From contig NPFB01000109.1 in assembly GCA_014084085.1 (NCBI GenBank), forward strand, positions 206,648 through 238,968: a stretch of 32,321 nucleotides of DNA, in the 5' to 3' direction. Shown here piece by piece: positions 17,090-24,820 of the stretch. The translations under genes were made by a program, and so were the position numbers. The first letter of the stretch is position 1, and each line of letters opens with the position of its first letter. Under the pieces are notes generated by a model that saw only the letters and a program-made list of their open reading frames with translations, had not been told where the DNA came from and searched no databases. This DNA comes from Hondaea fermentalgiana (lineage: Eukaryota; Sar; Bigyra; Thraustochytrida; Thraustochytriidae).

Positions 17090-18895
17090 TTAAAAGTGCA
17101 AAACAGTGGCACCCTGCGGAGGTGCAGCGGCCTGCTTGAGCTTTTGTTCTGCGTTCTGCTGGCGCTTCTTTTCTTGCTTGAACATTGCGCGAGTCGTCTT
17201 CTTTTCTTGGCGGCGCATCCGCTGTTGCATCTTGACGAGCTTTTTCCGAGCACGTTTTTCCTCGGGGGTCTCATCTTTGGTGCGCTCGGTGAGAGCATCG
17301 AAGGGGACGTCGAGGCCGGCGCTAAGGCCAACAAAGGCACTCAAATCAACATCACCCTCAAGCGGAGCGGGGGCTTCGTGGTCGAGAGCGTCCGCCTCGT
17401 CTTGGTCATGGTTGTTTTCCTCATCACCGGAATCCTCGGCAATTGGCTTGGTGGCCGCAGGCTTACGACGGCGACGACGCTCGACAGGAATGACGGTCGG
17501 GTGATTATCCAGAACCGAGTATGTGCTAACAATAGTTTCGCAGTCCCACTGTGCGACGGGCCTGTCTTCGTAGCCAAAGTGGCGAAGAATCTCGTCCTTG
17601 GATGGGCCGTCAGCGTCCGCATCTGCGTCGGCCTCGACGCTGTTCTTGGTTTGGGCATCCCCGTCCGCGGCATCGGGTACAATATCATTGCCAAACTTAT
17701 CGCGGCCAACTTCCTCTTCAGCGACAAGCCCTGTGGCACCCTCGTCAACAAGCTGTTTGCTCGTTTCCTTGAGCTCGAGGTTGGCCCGTGTGGCGCCAAT
17801 TTCGTGTGTACGATTCTTGTCTTCAGCCTGTTCCCGGAGAAAGGCGTCGACGAGCTTTTGGACGTGCTCGGATGTAAGCTCAATGGTACCAGCCACGCGA
17901 TCGTCATAGGTGCGGTGCTCGAGCTCTCCAATTTCATCGTCGTCGTAGTCACGTGCGAGAACGGTCTCGAAATGAAGGTCGATGTCTCTGAGCTTGCGCG
18001 AGCCGCTAGCGCGCGCAATAATTTCTGCGAGGCCTTCTTCGTCGTACTCGTCATCCTCGTCGTCGTACTCGTCATCGCCGGCCCCACCTTCCTCGGCCTC
18101 TGCTTGTGCCATGAGACGAGCCATGTGAGCATCAAAGTCAAAGACGTCCTCGTCTGGGGCCTCTGCTTCAGCTTGGAGAAGCTGATGCATAAAGTCGTCA
18201 TCGAGCGTGCCCACGTACTCGTCCATGTCTTCTCCTTCATCGTCGTGATCCATGCCCTCTTCGAGAAGTGCCTTCATTTCCGGGTCGAGCGAGTCTGGGC
18301 GGAGGGTGATTGCCTCGAGCATGCGGTCATACTCGCGCTCGGACGCAAACATTTCTCCGGGAAGAGAAAGACCCTTGGCCCCTGATGCCTTGGCCGCACC
18401 GGTGGCGCGCCCCTCGCCCTCGCCCTCATCGTTCTCGTCGACCTCATCTTGAAAGCGAACCGTCTTTTTCTCCTTTTCCAGGTTTGCGTTCTCGTCAGCT
18501 GCCTTGGCGGAGGCAAAGGTACCCTTTTCCTTGACGCGGCCGGTGGAGTCTACAAAGGTTCCGGACCCATCAATGGCAGCAAGATGCTTGTGGTAATCGT
18601 AGCCATCGATGGGAAGGCCGAGTTCATCGACCTCGCGTAGTTCGCCCGATCGAGACGCGACGGAGCTAGCGCCACGCGCTGCTGCGGCGGCATCAGGGTC
18701 CTCGAACTCGTCGCCTCCAAAGACTTGGCTTCCGAGTCCGAGCTTGTGCAGTGCCTTGGCCGTGGCCCTGTCTGCCGGATGCAGAACAAACTTGCTGCCG
18801 CCCTCGCGATAGTACTCGGGGTCCTGCTGGCTGCGGTGCATGAGCACGAACTTGTGCGCATCGCGCTTGTTGATGAACTGACGTTTCCGCCCCAT
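17090..18895 (-). CDS. LTV1: LTV1, 40S ribosomal subunit assembly factor (601 aa)
   Basis: LTV1 binds the head of pre-40S particles and, after casein-kinase phosphorylation, leaves to allow cytoplasmic maturation. The N-terminus shows the family signature: basic start MGRKRQFINKRDAHKF, then VLMHRSQQDPEYY at about 18-30, corresponding to the VHRSQRDP block of animal LTV1. Acidic low-complexity stretches follow (DDEGEDMDEYVG, DDEYDDEDDEYDEE). A C-terminal Lys/Arg/Gln helix (EKRARKKLVKMQQRMRRQEKKT) is typical. It is longer than human LTV1 (about 475 aa) because of acidic inserts. The ATG at 18895 is the first possible start of the conserved block. It is divergent from the coiled-coil gene. A long plus-strand open frame opposite it is a shadow. 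Confidence 0.94.
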   Translation of the reverse strand: MGRKRQFINKRDAHKFVLMHRSQQDPEYYREGGSKFVLHPADRATAKALHKLGLGSQVFGGDEFEDPDAAAAARGASSVASRSGELREVDELGLPIDGYDYHKHLAAIDGSGTFVDSTGRVKEKGTFASAKAADENANLEKEKKTVRFQDEVDENDEGEGEGRATGAAKASGAKGLSLPGEMFASEREYDRMLEAITLRPDSLDPEMKALLEEGMDHDDEGEDMDEYVGTLDDDFMHQLLQAEAEAPDEDVFDFDAHMARLMAQAEAEEGGAGDDEYDDEDDEYDEEGLAEIIARASGSRKLRDIDLHFETVLARDYDDDEIGELEHRTYDDRVAGTIELTSEHVQKLVDAFLREQAEDKNRTHEIGATRANLELKETSKQLVDEGATGLVAEEEVGRDKFGNDIVPDAADGDAQTKNSVEADADADADGPSKDEILRHFGYEDRPVAQWDCETIVSTYSVLDNHPTVIPVERRRRRKPAATKPIAEDSGDEENNHDQDEADALDHEAPAPLEGDVDLSAFVGLSAGLDVPFDALTERTKDETPEEKRARKKLVKMQQRMRRQEKKTTRAMFKQEKKRQQNAEQKLKQAAAPPQGATVLHF

Positions 18896-19116
18896 CGTGC
18901 CCGCGCGCGATGCCTTTCCCCTCTGCCTTGCCTCCGCGCGCCTGGTCTCGCGCGCGAGGGGTCAAGCAGGAGTCGTGGCGTGGACGCGCGGAAGCGCGAA
19001 GACGTGCGTGCGTGGGTGGGTGGGTGGGTGGTGGAGCCCGCGATGCGCGCCGTGGGGCCCGGGTCTCCTCCGGGCCGCCCTGCTTCCGCCCCGCCGCTCT
19101 AGCCGGGTCCCTGCGC

Positions 19117-19163
19117 CTCGCTCTCTCGCTCTCTCGCTCGCTCGCTCGCTCGCCCGCCCGCTC
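19117..19163. repeat. CTCG/CTCT tetranucleotide repeat
   Basis: Tandem CTCG with CTCT and CCCG variants, about 220-270 bp upstream of the LTV1 start. Confidence 0.8.
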
Positions 19164-19180
19164 GCGGCAAGGCGTCCGGG

Positions 19181-19203
19181 TCTGCGTCTGCGTCTGGGTC
19201 TGG

Positions 19204-19243
<40 letters not shown>

Positions 19244-19247
19244 GGGT
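19181..19247. repeat. GTCT tetranucleotide repeat
   Basis: About ten perfect tandem GTCT units (about 19205-19243) preceded by GTCTGC/GTCTGG variants. Copy number is likely to be variable. Confidence 0.9.
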
Positions 19248-19545
19248 CCTCGCGCGTGTCGGGCTGCCAGCCATTCTCGCGCTCGCGGCGTTGCGGCGTT
19301 TTCGGCCCTCTGCGGGTCTAAACCGCGCGCCTCCGAGGCGCTCGCACCCACGGTCGCTCGTGATTTTTTATTTGTTTTTGGATGCTGCTGCGGCCGGCAG
19401 GGCTGGTGGCTTCGCGAGAGCTGTATGCCGTGGCCGCAGCCGACAAGTGCGAGAGCTGTGGCGCAGAAGAAGACGCGAGGCCAAGGTGGCTCAAGTCCAA
19501 GATGTGCTAGGCGTCCAAGCTGCGGACGTGCCGCCATCGGGCATG

Positions 19546-19594
19546 TCACTCAGTGTCAGTGAATGCTAGGCCTATCACTGACGGTCACAGTGAC
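19546..19594. promoter_or_regulatory. Cluster of TGAC/GTCA inverted repeats
   Basis: GTCAGTGA (19555-19562) and TCACTGAC (19575-19582) form an 8-bp stem around a 12-base loop that itself contains the palindrome TAGGCCTA. GTCAC-A-GTGAC follows at once (19584-19594). The cluster lies about 200 bp before the coiled-coil start codon. It could bind a dimeric regulator or form a hairpin in the leader. Function is inferred only. Confidence 0.35.
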
Positions 19595-19790
19595 AACAGA
19601 GCCCCAACGGATCGATGGAAGACTTCCTTGCGGCGGGTGGATTGCGAGACTAACGTAAGAGTGGATAAGTTCACACCCGAGGTCACGAAGCAGACACGCA
19701 GGCAGACGGGCAGACAGGCGAAAGCTGTGGCGGGCGCCCGGCGTGGCGCGCGGTCGCTTGAGCGCGCCGCCGCACCTTGCGCAGCTTACG

Positions 19791-20987
19791 ATGGCCGAGG
19801 AGAATGCGGCGCTCCGCGAGCTGCGCGAAGACATGAAGAGCATGAAGGCGGAGCTGCGCAAGGTGCAGCAGAAACAATCCGTGCGCAGAAGAGGGTCGAC
19901 GTCGACGCTATCAAGGCGACTCTCGACGCAGATTGATGAACTCACGCGGTCTGCTCAAGTGGACGTACCGGCATTACGCCAAGAAATAGCACGCCTTACA
20001 CTCGACAAGAATTCTCTTGAACTTGAGCTCGAAGTTCTGCGTAAGGGCGCCGACCTCGCAAAGCGTGAGTTCGCGGTGGACGCGTCTCTACGAACTGAAC
20101 TCGAGGCCTCACTCTCTACCATCCGCAACGCAATTGAAGACGTCGCAGGGGTCCCCGCGCATGCAAGAAAAGCCCTCGAAGAGAGCTTGGCCCGTCTTGC
20201 CAAGCGTCAGGAAGAAGCTTGCATGGACGATCTCCTGAGCAGTGACACTGACTTGATGAGTTCGACGAGCCGCGAGGACAAGGCAGAGGACAAGGATCGC
20301 TGGACGCTGCATCTGATTTCCCGTCTTGAACAGCGACTGGAGAGTCTTGAAGACGGCACACACGTTAGAATTGGTCCCTCGAGCACACCGATACCGACCA
20401 TGAGACCAAAGATGATGCCACGACGACCCACAGGCCTTGCTCCTTCGCCAGACAAGGGAAGAGGCGCGAAAACCCCACGACGGTCCTCTGGACAACAAGC
20501 TTCTCCGCCGCGACGACGCGTTGTGGACTCGATTGTTGTTTCCAAGTCAAATCCTCGCTCACAAGCAAGTCACAAGCAAGCTTCCTTGCTGCACACGCCA
20601 TTGAAAAAGAAATCGAGCGGATTCACGGCAAAGGGTATCAGGAAGCAGTTTAAACTTTTGTCTGACCAGCCAAAAACTGAAAGCGTCCAAATCACAGCTC
20701 CCGCGCAGCAGAGTTCCGGGGATTCAAAGGTGGTCACAGACTCGATTGTCATGAATAAGAAGAAGCTCGAGGAGCTGCGTAAAGCCAAGTCAACCACTGC
20801 TGGCTCGCAAGAGGATGTTGAGCATGAAGACACTGATAATTTGCTGCAACTTGGCTCTCGTGACAGTTTTGATGCCCCACCCATATTGCGAGATCCCAGC
20901 TTGTCTCCCGGAAAAGAGGCAGAAAACTCTTTGTTTGACGAGATCGAGCCACAAGAGAAGAAAGTGGGCGAGACCGATGACGTTTGA
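19791..20987 (+). CDS. Coiled-coil protein of unknown function (398 aa)
   Basis: I do not recognise a named family. Residues about 3-140 have heptad character (ENAALRELREDMKSMKAEL; LTLDKNSLELELEVLRKG) and should form a coiled coil. The rest is polar, rich in Ser, Lys, Arg and Pro, and probably disordered. Two similar short motifs occur, VVDSIVVSKSN and VVTDSIVMNKKK, about 80 residues apart, possibly peptide-docking sites. The C-terminus is acidic. The open frame extends upstream to a GTG at 19743, but the first ATG is 19791, immediately before the coiled coil. A cytoskeletal or centrosomal role is conceivable from composition alone but not shown. It ends convergently with the NAA80-ACTMAP gene, 270 bp away. 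Confidence 0.82.
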   Translation: MAEENAALRELREDMKSMKAELRKVQQKQSVRRRGSTSTLSRRLSTQIDELTRSAQVDVPALRQEIARLTLDKNSLELELEVLRKGADLAKREFAVDASLRTELEASLSTIRNAIEDVAGVPAHARKALEESLARLAKRQEEACMDDLLSSDTDLMSSTSREDKAEDKDRWTLHLISRLEQRLESLEDGTHVRIGPSSTPIPTMRPKMMPRRPTGLAPSPDKGRGAKTPRRSSGQQASPPRRRVVDSIVVSKSNPRSQASHKQASLLHTPLKKKSSGFTAKGIRKQFKLLSDQPKTESVQITAPAQQSSGDSKVVTDSIVMNKKKLEELRKAKSTTAGSQEDVEHEDTDNLLQLGSRDSFDAPPILRDPSLSPGKEAENSLFDEIEPQEKKVGETDDV

Positions 20988-21257
20988 TCGCTGAAGGTGT
21001 GGTTACCAATTTTGAAAACAAAACAAATCAGTATTGCTCTCCGCACAAGGGAAAGTTAAAGAGGGAAGAATGATGCTTTCCTTCTCGTTCCTTCCTGTTT
21101 GTTGTTATTGCGAGAACGAATGGAGGCGGGCAAAGAGTCTCCACCCCCTCCCCCTGAACCAAACGGGCCACGGCGCCTCATTGTCTAGCATAATAATCAC
21201 CTATTGCCTTTGTCTCTGTTTGCGTGTGCGTGCGTTTGTGTTTGCGTTGTGTATAAT

Positions 21258-22568
21258 TCATGAAGAAGAGAGAATGAGCATTTTGCCTTTGAGGGCAGGC
21301 CAGAGGTCGAGCTGGTTGTTACTCGCGATCCAGTCAGAGGTTCGCGCGACAACAAGACGACGACTCATACCATGCTGCGCGATGATAAAGTCGCATTCTT
21401 GGATGGACGTATCCTCACGAACAACTTCACCCGCCGCCAGTGAGGCGTCCTGAGATGCACTGCCAACGACGAGCGCATAGTGAGCACTTTTACCGTGGCG
21501 TTCCTCGGGCGCCGAGCCGGCTCCACGATCATAGGGAAGAATCGCCACGTGAGATGGCGAAATAGAGGCAGCAAGCGCCTCTACAGAGATGGCGACGACC
21601 TTGGCGCTGAGGCCAGACACACTTTGAGCAAGCGAAGCAAGGTCGTCAATCTTGTACAATTCGCCATCCGTAGAATAGCCACGCTGCTGCGCCTCTTGCA
21701 AGAGCGATGGCGCTCCTGGCGCGAGCGCAGCTCCACAAAGGTAGTGGCGCGCCATACGTAGCGCCGCAAGGCCACACGAGGGTCCAACCTGGCGATGAAG
21801 CGGTACATTGAGGAGGGCAAGGTGAAAACCTGTGGCCTCGGCCGCAAAATGACGCAGGTCTGCGCAGACCTCGGCTTCGATGGCATCCGCGTCGAGGATC
21901 TCGGCCGGGAGATCCTCGATGAGGCGCTTCCGCATCCACACCACGTTTTCGGCGTCAGCAGATTCGTGGTCGTAGTCTGGTACCGTCGACGATTGCCCCG
22001 TGTCTTGCTCTGCGTTCCTGGCACGCATTTTGGCGAGCATGCGCTCGAGAGCAGAGACTTGATTCTCTGCTAAATTGTCCAGAATGGGCCGGGCCACTGT
22101 GACACTCTCGCAGCACAGATAGCCGCACTTTGCGTAAAAGCCTTGCGCCGTGGATGTCCAGAGATAGACGTAGGTGTACCCGAGACTTTCGGCCTGATCA
22201 TGAATGCCATTCATGAGCTGGCGACCCAAGCCGCTGCCCCGAAGCGTCTCACTGATGACAACAGAAGTCAGGGCGCATGCTGGACCTTCGCCCTTGTCAG
22301 CGACCGCCTGGAGCTGCGCAAAGCCTACACAGTGCTCATTATCCGCGCTGTTATCCTCTTTGCTGTTGTCGTGCACCTGCACGAGCCCGAGAAAAACGCT
22401 GCCAGCTTCTTGCTGTTCCCGTAATCGTTGCGCTCTCCGCGCGAGACTCCCGCCCGCAGGCCACTCGGCGTGCAACAGCGCGCAGGCCTCGTCAACGAGC
22501 CGTCGCGCCCGGCCCGTTGTGGCGCTCGGATCGAGAACGGTGGTGAAGGGTGATGATGATGATGCCAT
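21258..22568 (-). CDS. NAA80-like acetyltransferase fused to ACTMAP-like actin maturation protease (436 aa)
   Basis: One uninterrupted frame with two enzyme domains. Residues about 22-160 plus 208-216 are GNAT: ACALLHAEWP matches the human NAA80 start region (CADLINDQWP), VVISETLRGSGLGRQLM carries the acetyl-CoA loop Arg110-Gly115, YAKCGY follows, and VVWMRKRL matches the terminal FWM strand of NAA80. Residues about 240-436 match ACTMAP (C19orf54): VGPSCGLAALRMA with nucleophile Cys265, QRGYSTDGELYKIDDL, VAILPYD, GKSAHYALVVG with His363, IIAQHG, and SDWIASNNQL. In animals ACTMAP trims the acetylated actin N-terminus and NAA80 re-acetylates it. The proline-rich profilin-binding loop of human NAA80 is absent; a helical linker (165-205) replaces it. 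ATG at 22568; no intron needed. Substrate is inferred, not shown. Confidence 0.92.
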   Translation of the reverse strand: MASSSSPFTTVLDPSATTGRARRLVDEACALLHAEWPAGGSLARRAQRLREQQEAGSVFLGLVQVHDNSKEDNSADNEHCVGFAQLQAVADKGEGPACALTSVVISETLRGSGLGRQLMNGIHDQAESLGYTYVYLWTSTAQGFYAKCGYLCCESVTVARPILDNLAENQVSALERMLAKMRARNAEQDTGQSSTVPDYDHESADAENVVWMRKRLIEDLPAEILDADAIEAEVCADLRHFAAEATGFHLALLNVPLHRQVGPSCGLAALRMARHYLCGAALAPGAPSLLQEAQQRGYSTDGELYKIDDLASLAQSVSGLSAKVVAISVEALAASISPSHVAILPYDRGAGSAPEERHGKSAHYALVVGSASQDASLAAGEVVREDTSIQECDFIIAQHGMSRRLVVARTSDWIASNNQLDLWPALKGKMLILSSS

Positions 22569-23453
22569 CGTCCTTGCTTTGGATTCATGTGATCATGATT
22601 GACTGCCTGACTGTGAGGAAGTAGATCCTTGAACTTGAAGGAAACGTTTCAGAATATCCTATACATTTCTCTTCAAGGTGCCCGGCCCGGTGTCAATGCA
22701 GTGCCAGAGGAAACCAAAAACACGAAGAACCCAAGTCAGCAATCACAGTTCTTGGGGCGGACGCAACATGCCCTATATTTCTCTTCCCTTCTTCTTCTTC
22801 TTCTTCTTTACCTTTTTGCACGAGAAGAATGAGTAAACCAAAAACAAGCTGCTGTTCACGTCCAATACCGTAACACTCGCTCACATCTGTTCCTTCACCA
22901 GGCGTTCTGGGCACAAGGCTTTGCGCGAGTCTCCACACAAATCTACCGTATGAGAATGCTGAGAGCGCTTCCAATGGGCTTTTACCCAACATGATAAACA
23001 GGAGAACCGTTTCCTTTCGATACACGCAATACACAAAAAAAAAAAAATCCGTTGCTAACTCGAGCGGACTCGGACGGTCACGGTGACCGCCCGGCCCGAC
23101 AGCGTTTAGTAGTAGTTTGGCTCCATGTGAGTTCAACTGAACTTACTATTAGGGTATACGAGCAGATTGTATGTGGACATTTCGAGTTCAGCAAAGAATA
23201 CATGATGAAATGACAGTGTGGAGCGAGCGAACAAGCAAGCTCGAGGCTGTACGAACAAATCGCCAAATATACCACCGGATTGGCCCAAGGGTGAGACAGC
23301 GTGCTGCTACCTGGTTTAAAATAACAAAGCATAGGTTGCCGCAGTGCGGGCGTAGAAGCTTGCGCAGCTGCGGCGCCTTGCGCGCAACTGATATCACAAA
23401 AGAAAGTTGCAGGATCGCCTGCAAACGGAGGACGTCTTGCATAAGCACGCAAA
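22569..23453. other. Intergenic region between two divergent genes; no gene seen
   Basis: Contains TGACTGTGAGG at 22608-22618, a TTC trinucleotide run (about 22785-22808), a 13-base A run (23035-23047) and a 7-bp-arm palindrome, CGGTCAC-G-GTGACCG (23075-23089). Composition is AT-richer than the left part of the window. No coding frame is supported. Confidence 0.55.
23075..23089. promoter_or_regulatory. Perfect GGTCAC/GTGACC palindrome
   Basis: Seven-base arms around one base, directly after an A run. It resembles a dimeric transcription-factor site and shares the GTCAC half-site with 19584-19594. Function is unproven. Confidence 0.3.
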
Positions 23454-24281
23454 ATGAATGCGCAAATTTGGATTCGCATTCTAGGTCTTCTCGTGGCCGT
23501 CACCATGTTTCCTGAGACAATAGACACAGTTTCGCAACTGAAGCACCCGGGGAAACGTCGTCGCATCAAAGTGATCATGTATTTGCTTCCAATCCTCAAC
23601 ATTGTGAGCGCTCTCGTCGAAGGATTTTCCCAATTTTTTTGTCCGATTCTGATCGACTCGTTGACGGTATGCTACTACACGACCAAAGCAGGCACAAGCT
23701 TTTTGTACTGCGATCGTGTTGACTCATTGCTTCACGGGTTTGGGAAACCAAAACATCAGATGCACCTGCTCGACGCTATTCGAGCGTTCCATGTGGCCAG
23801 CTATATCCTCTGTGCCGGTAAAAGCATACTCTTGTACAAGAGTTTTCTCGTAGATGATGAAATTTGCGCTGTGGAATTTGGCGGCGGATCATGGACTTAC
23901 CTCGATGAAATTCTTTTTACGATTGGAGATTTGTCAACCGTAGGCATGCTTCTCTATATGCAGAGGACCTTTTCGCGAGCACATATGGCTGACGTTGCGT
24001 CTGACCCTGTCAAACGATCTTTCCGACGCCTCTTACGCATCACTTTTGTTCCAATGATCTCCACTATTGCTGCAATTTGGCAGATTGCGGTCGATCCATC
24101 GTCAGCGCCCTATGTTGGAACGTGTGATATGCAAGTGCACATGTTGTGCCTTTTTTCGGCCTATGCCACGTCTCGTGCGAGGCGAAGTCACACGCCTGGC
24201 CGTTCTGTGATCTATTCTGCTACAAGAATGCAAGGGGGTCGCGCAAGCGGAACATTCGGCTCTGATCCGCATAAATCATGA
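23454..24281 (+). CDS. Orphan multi-pass membrane protein (about 7 segments, 275 aa)
   Basis: I do not recognise the family. Hydrophobic segments occur at about 5-20, 40-56, 61-80, 110-130, 147-170, 196-213 and 222-240, separated by charged loops (KHPGKRRRIK at 30-39, DPVKRSFRRLLR at 184-195). Seven segments would suit a GPCR-like or channel-like protein, but none of the usual signature motifs is visible. The Arg/Ser/Gly-rich tail (241-275) would be cytosolic if the N-terminus is outside. The ATG at 23454 is in an A-rich context. Just after the stop, another frame (about 24360-24546) gives a Ser/Glu-rich stretch preceded by an intron-like TGCTAAT...CAG acceptor, but I found no good in-phase donor, so I did not extend the gene. 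Confidence 0.75.
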   Translation: MNAQIWIRILGLLVAVTMFPETIDTVSQLKHPGKRRRIKVIMYLLPILNIVSALVEGFSQFFCPILIDSLTVCYYTTKAGTSFLYCDRVDSLLHGFGKPKHQMHLLDAIRAFHVASYILCAGKSILLYKSFLVDDEICAVEFGGGSWTYLDEILFTIGDLSTVGMLLYMQRTFSRAHMADVASDPVKRSFRRLLRITFVPMISTIAAIWQIAVDPSSAPYVGTCDMQVHMLCLFSAYATSRARRSHTPGRSVIYSATRMQGGRASGTFGSDPHKS

Positions 24282-24820
24282 GGCAAAAGATGGGCCGCGC
24301 TCATCGTGTTCGCGTTGCCGGCTCTGCGATGAAAGCTCGTCAACGACCCTTGGAACTGTGCTAATGCTTGGGTACTGCAGAGAAAGATTCGCCGGGCATG
24401 CAAGATTCTCATCAGATCAACGGGACTTGAGCATTTCCTCTGAAGTATCTCGGCCACTCGCCAGGCAGAATACAAACTCATTAACGGAATCAGAAGCATC
24501 TCTGTCGCTGCAGAGTAAGGATGCATCAGGCGGATACAGGACCTGATTATTGCCAGAAGCATTTCCGTCGCTTCAAAGTAGTGCGCCTGATTTGATTTGA
24601 GCGCACCCATCAGCCTCGCTGCGCGTCGCCATGTTCCAAGTATCACCGTGGTATTTTGGGTACGATCGAACGCCATACTTTGCACACCACTTGACTTTGG
24701 CGTCTGTAACTTCGAAGCCCGCGTTTATCAAGTTGAATGATGAAAGCTACGGGTGAAATGAGTGGTTGCGGGAAGATTTTAACTAAGTCTTCATACTGTT
24801 AGGAAGTTTCCTTAACGATT
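24282..24820. other. Convergent 3' region; no gene seen
   Basis: Lies between the membrane-protein stop and the ankyrin-RBR stop. A diverged direct repeat, AGAAGCAT(C/T)T(C/T)(C/T)GTCGCT, occurs near 24500 and 24557. The open frames on either strand are short and have no supporting motif. Confidence 0.5.

Larger units (their letters stand above)
18896..19790. promoter_or_regulatory. Divergent promoter/leader region between LTV1 and the coiled-coil gene
   Basis: An 895-bp region rich in simple repeats: GGGT units at about 19011-19032, CTCG units at 19117-19163 and GTCT units at 19181-19247. It also has a cluster of TGAC/GTCA inverted repeats at 19546-19594. Open frames on both strands run through the repeats and are not credible as genes. 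Confidence 0.55.

Noticed and set aside
17087..18385. 432-codon plus-strand open frame
   Set aside because: It lies entirely opposite LTV1, which has clear family motifs. Its Val/Leu-rich composition is the complement of acidic Asp/Glu codons.
24212..24685. 157-codon minus-strand frame between two convergent genes
   Set aside because: Overlaps the 3' end of the membrane-protein gene, no motif, irregular composition.
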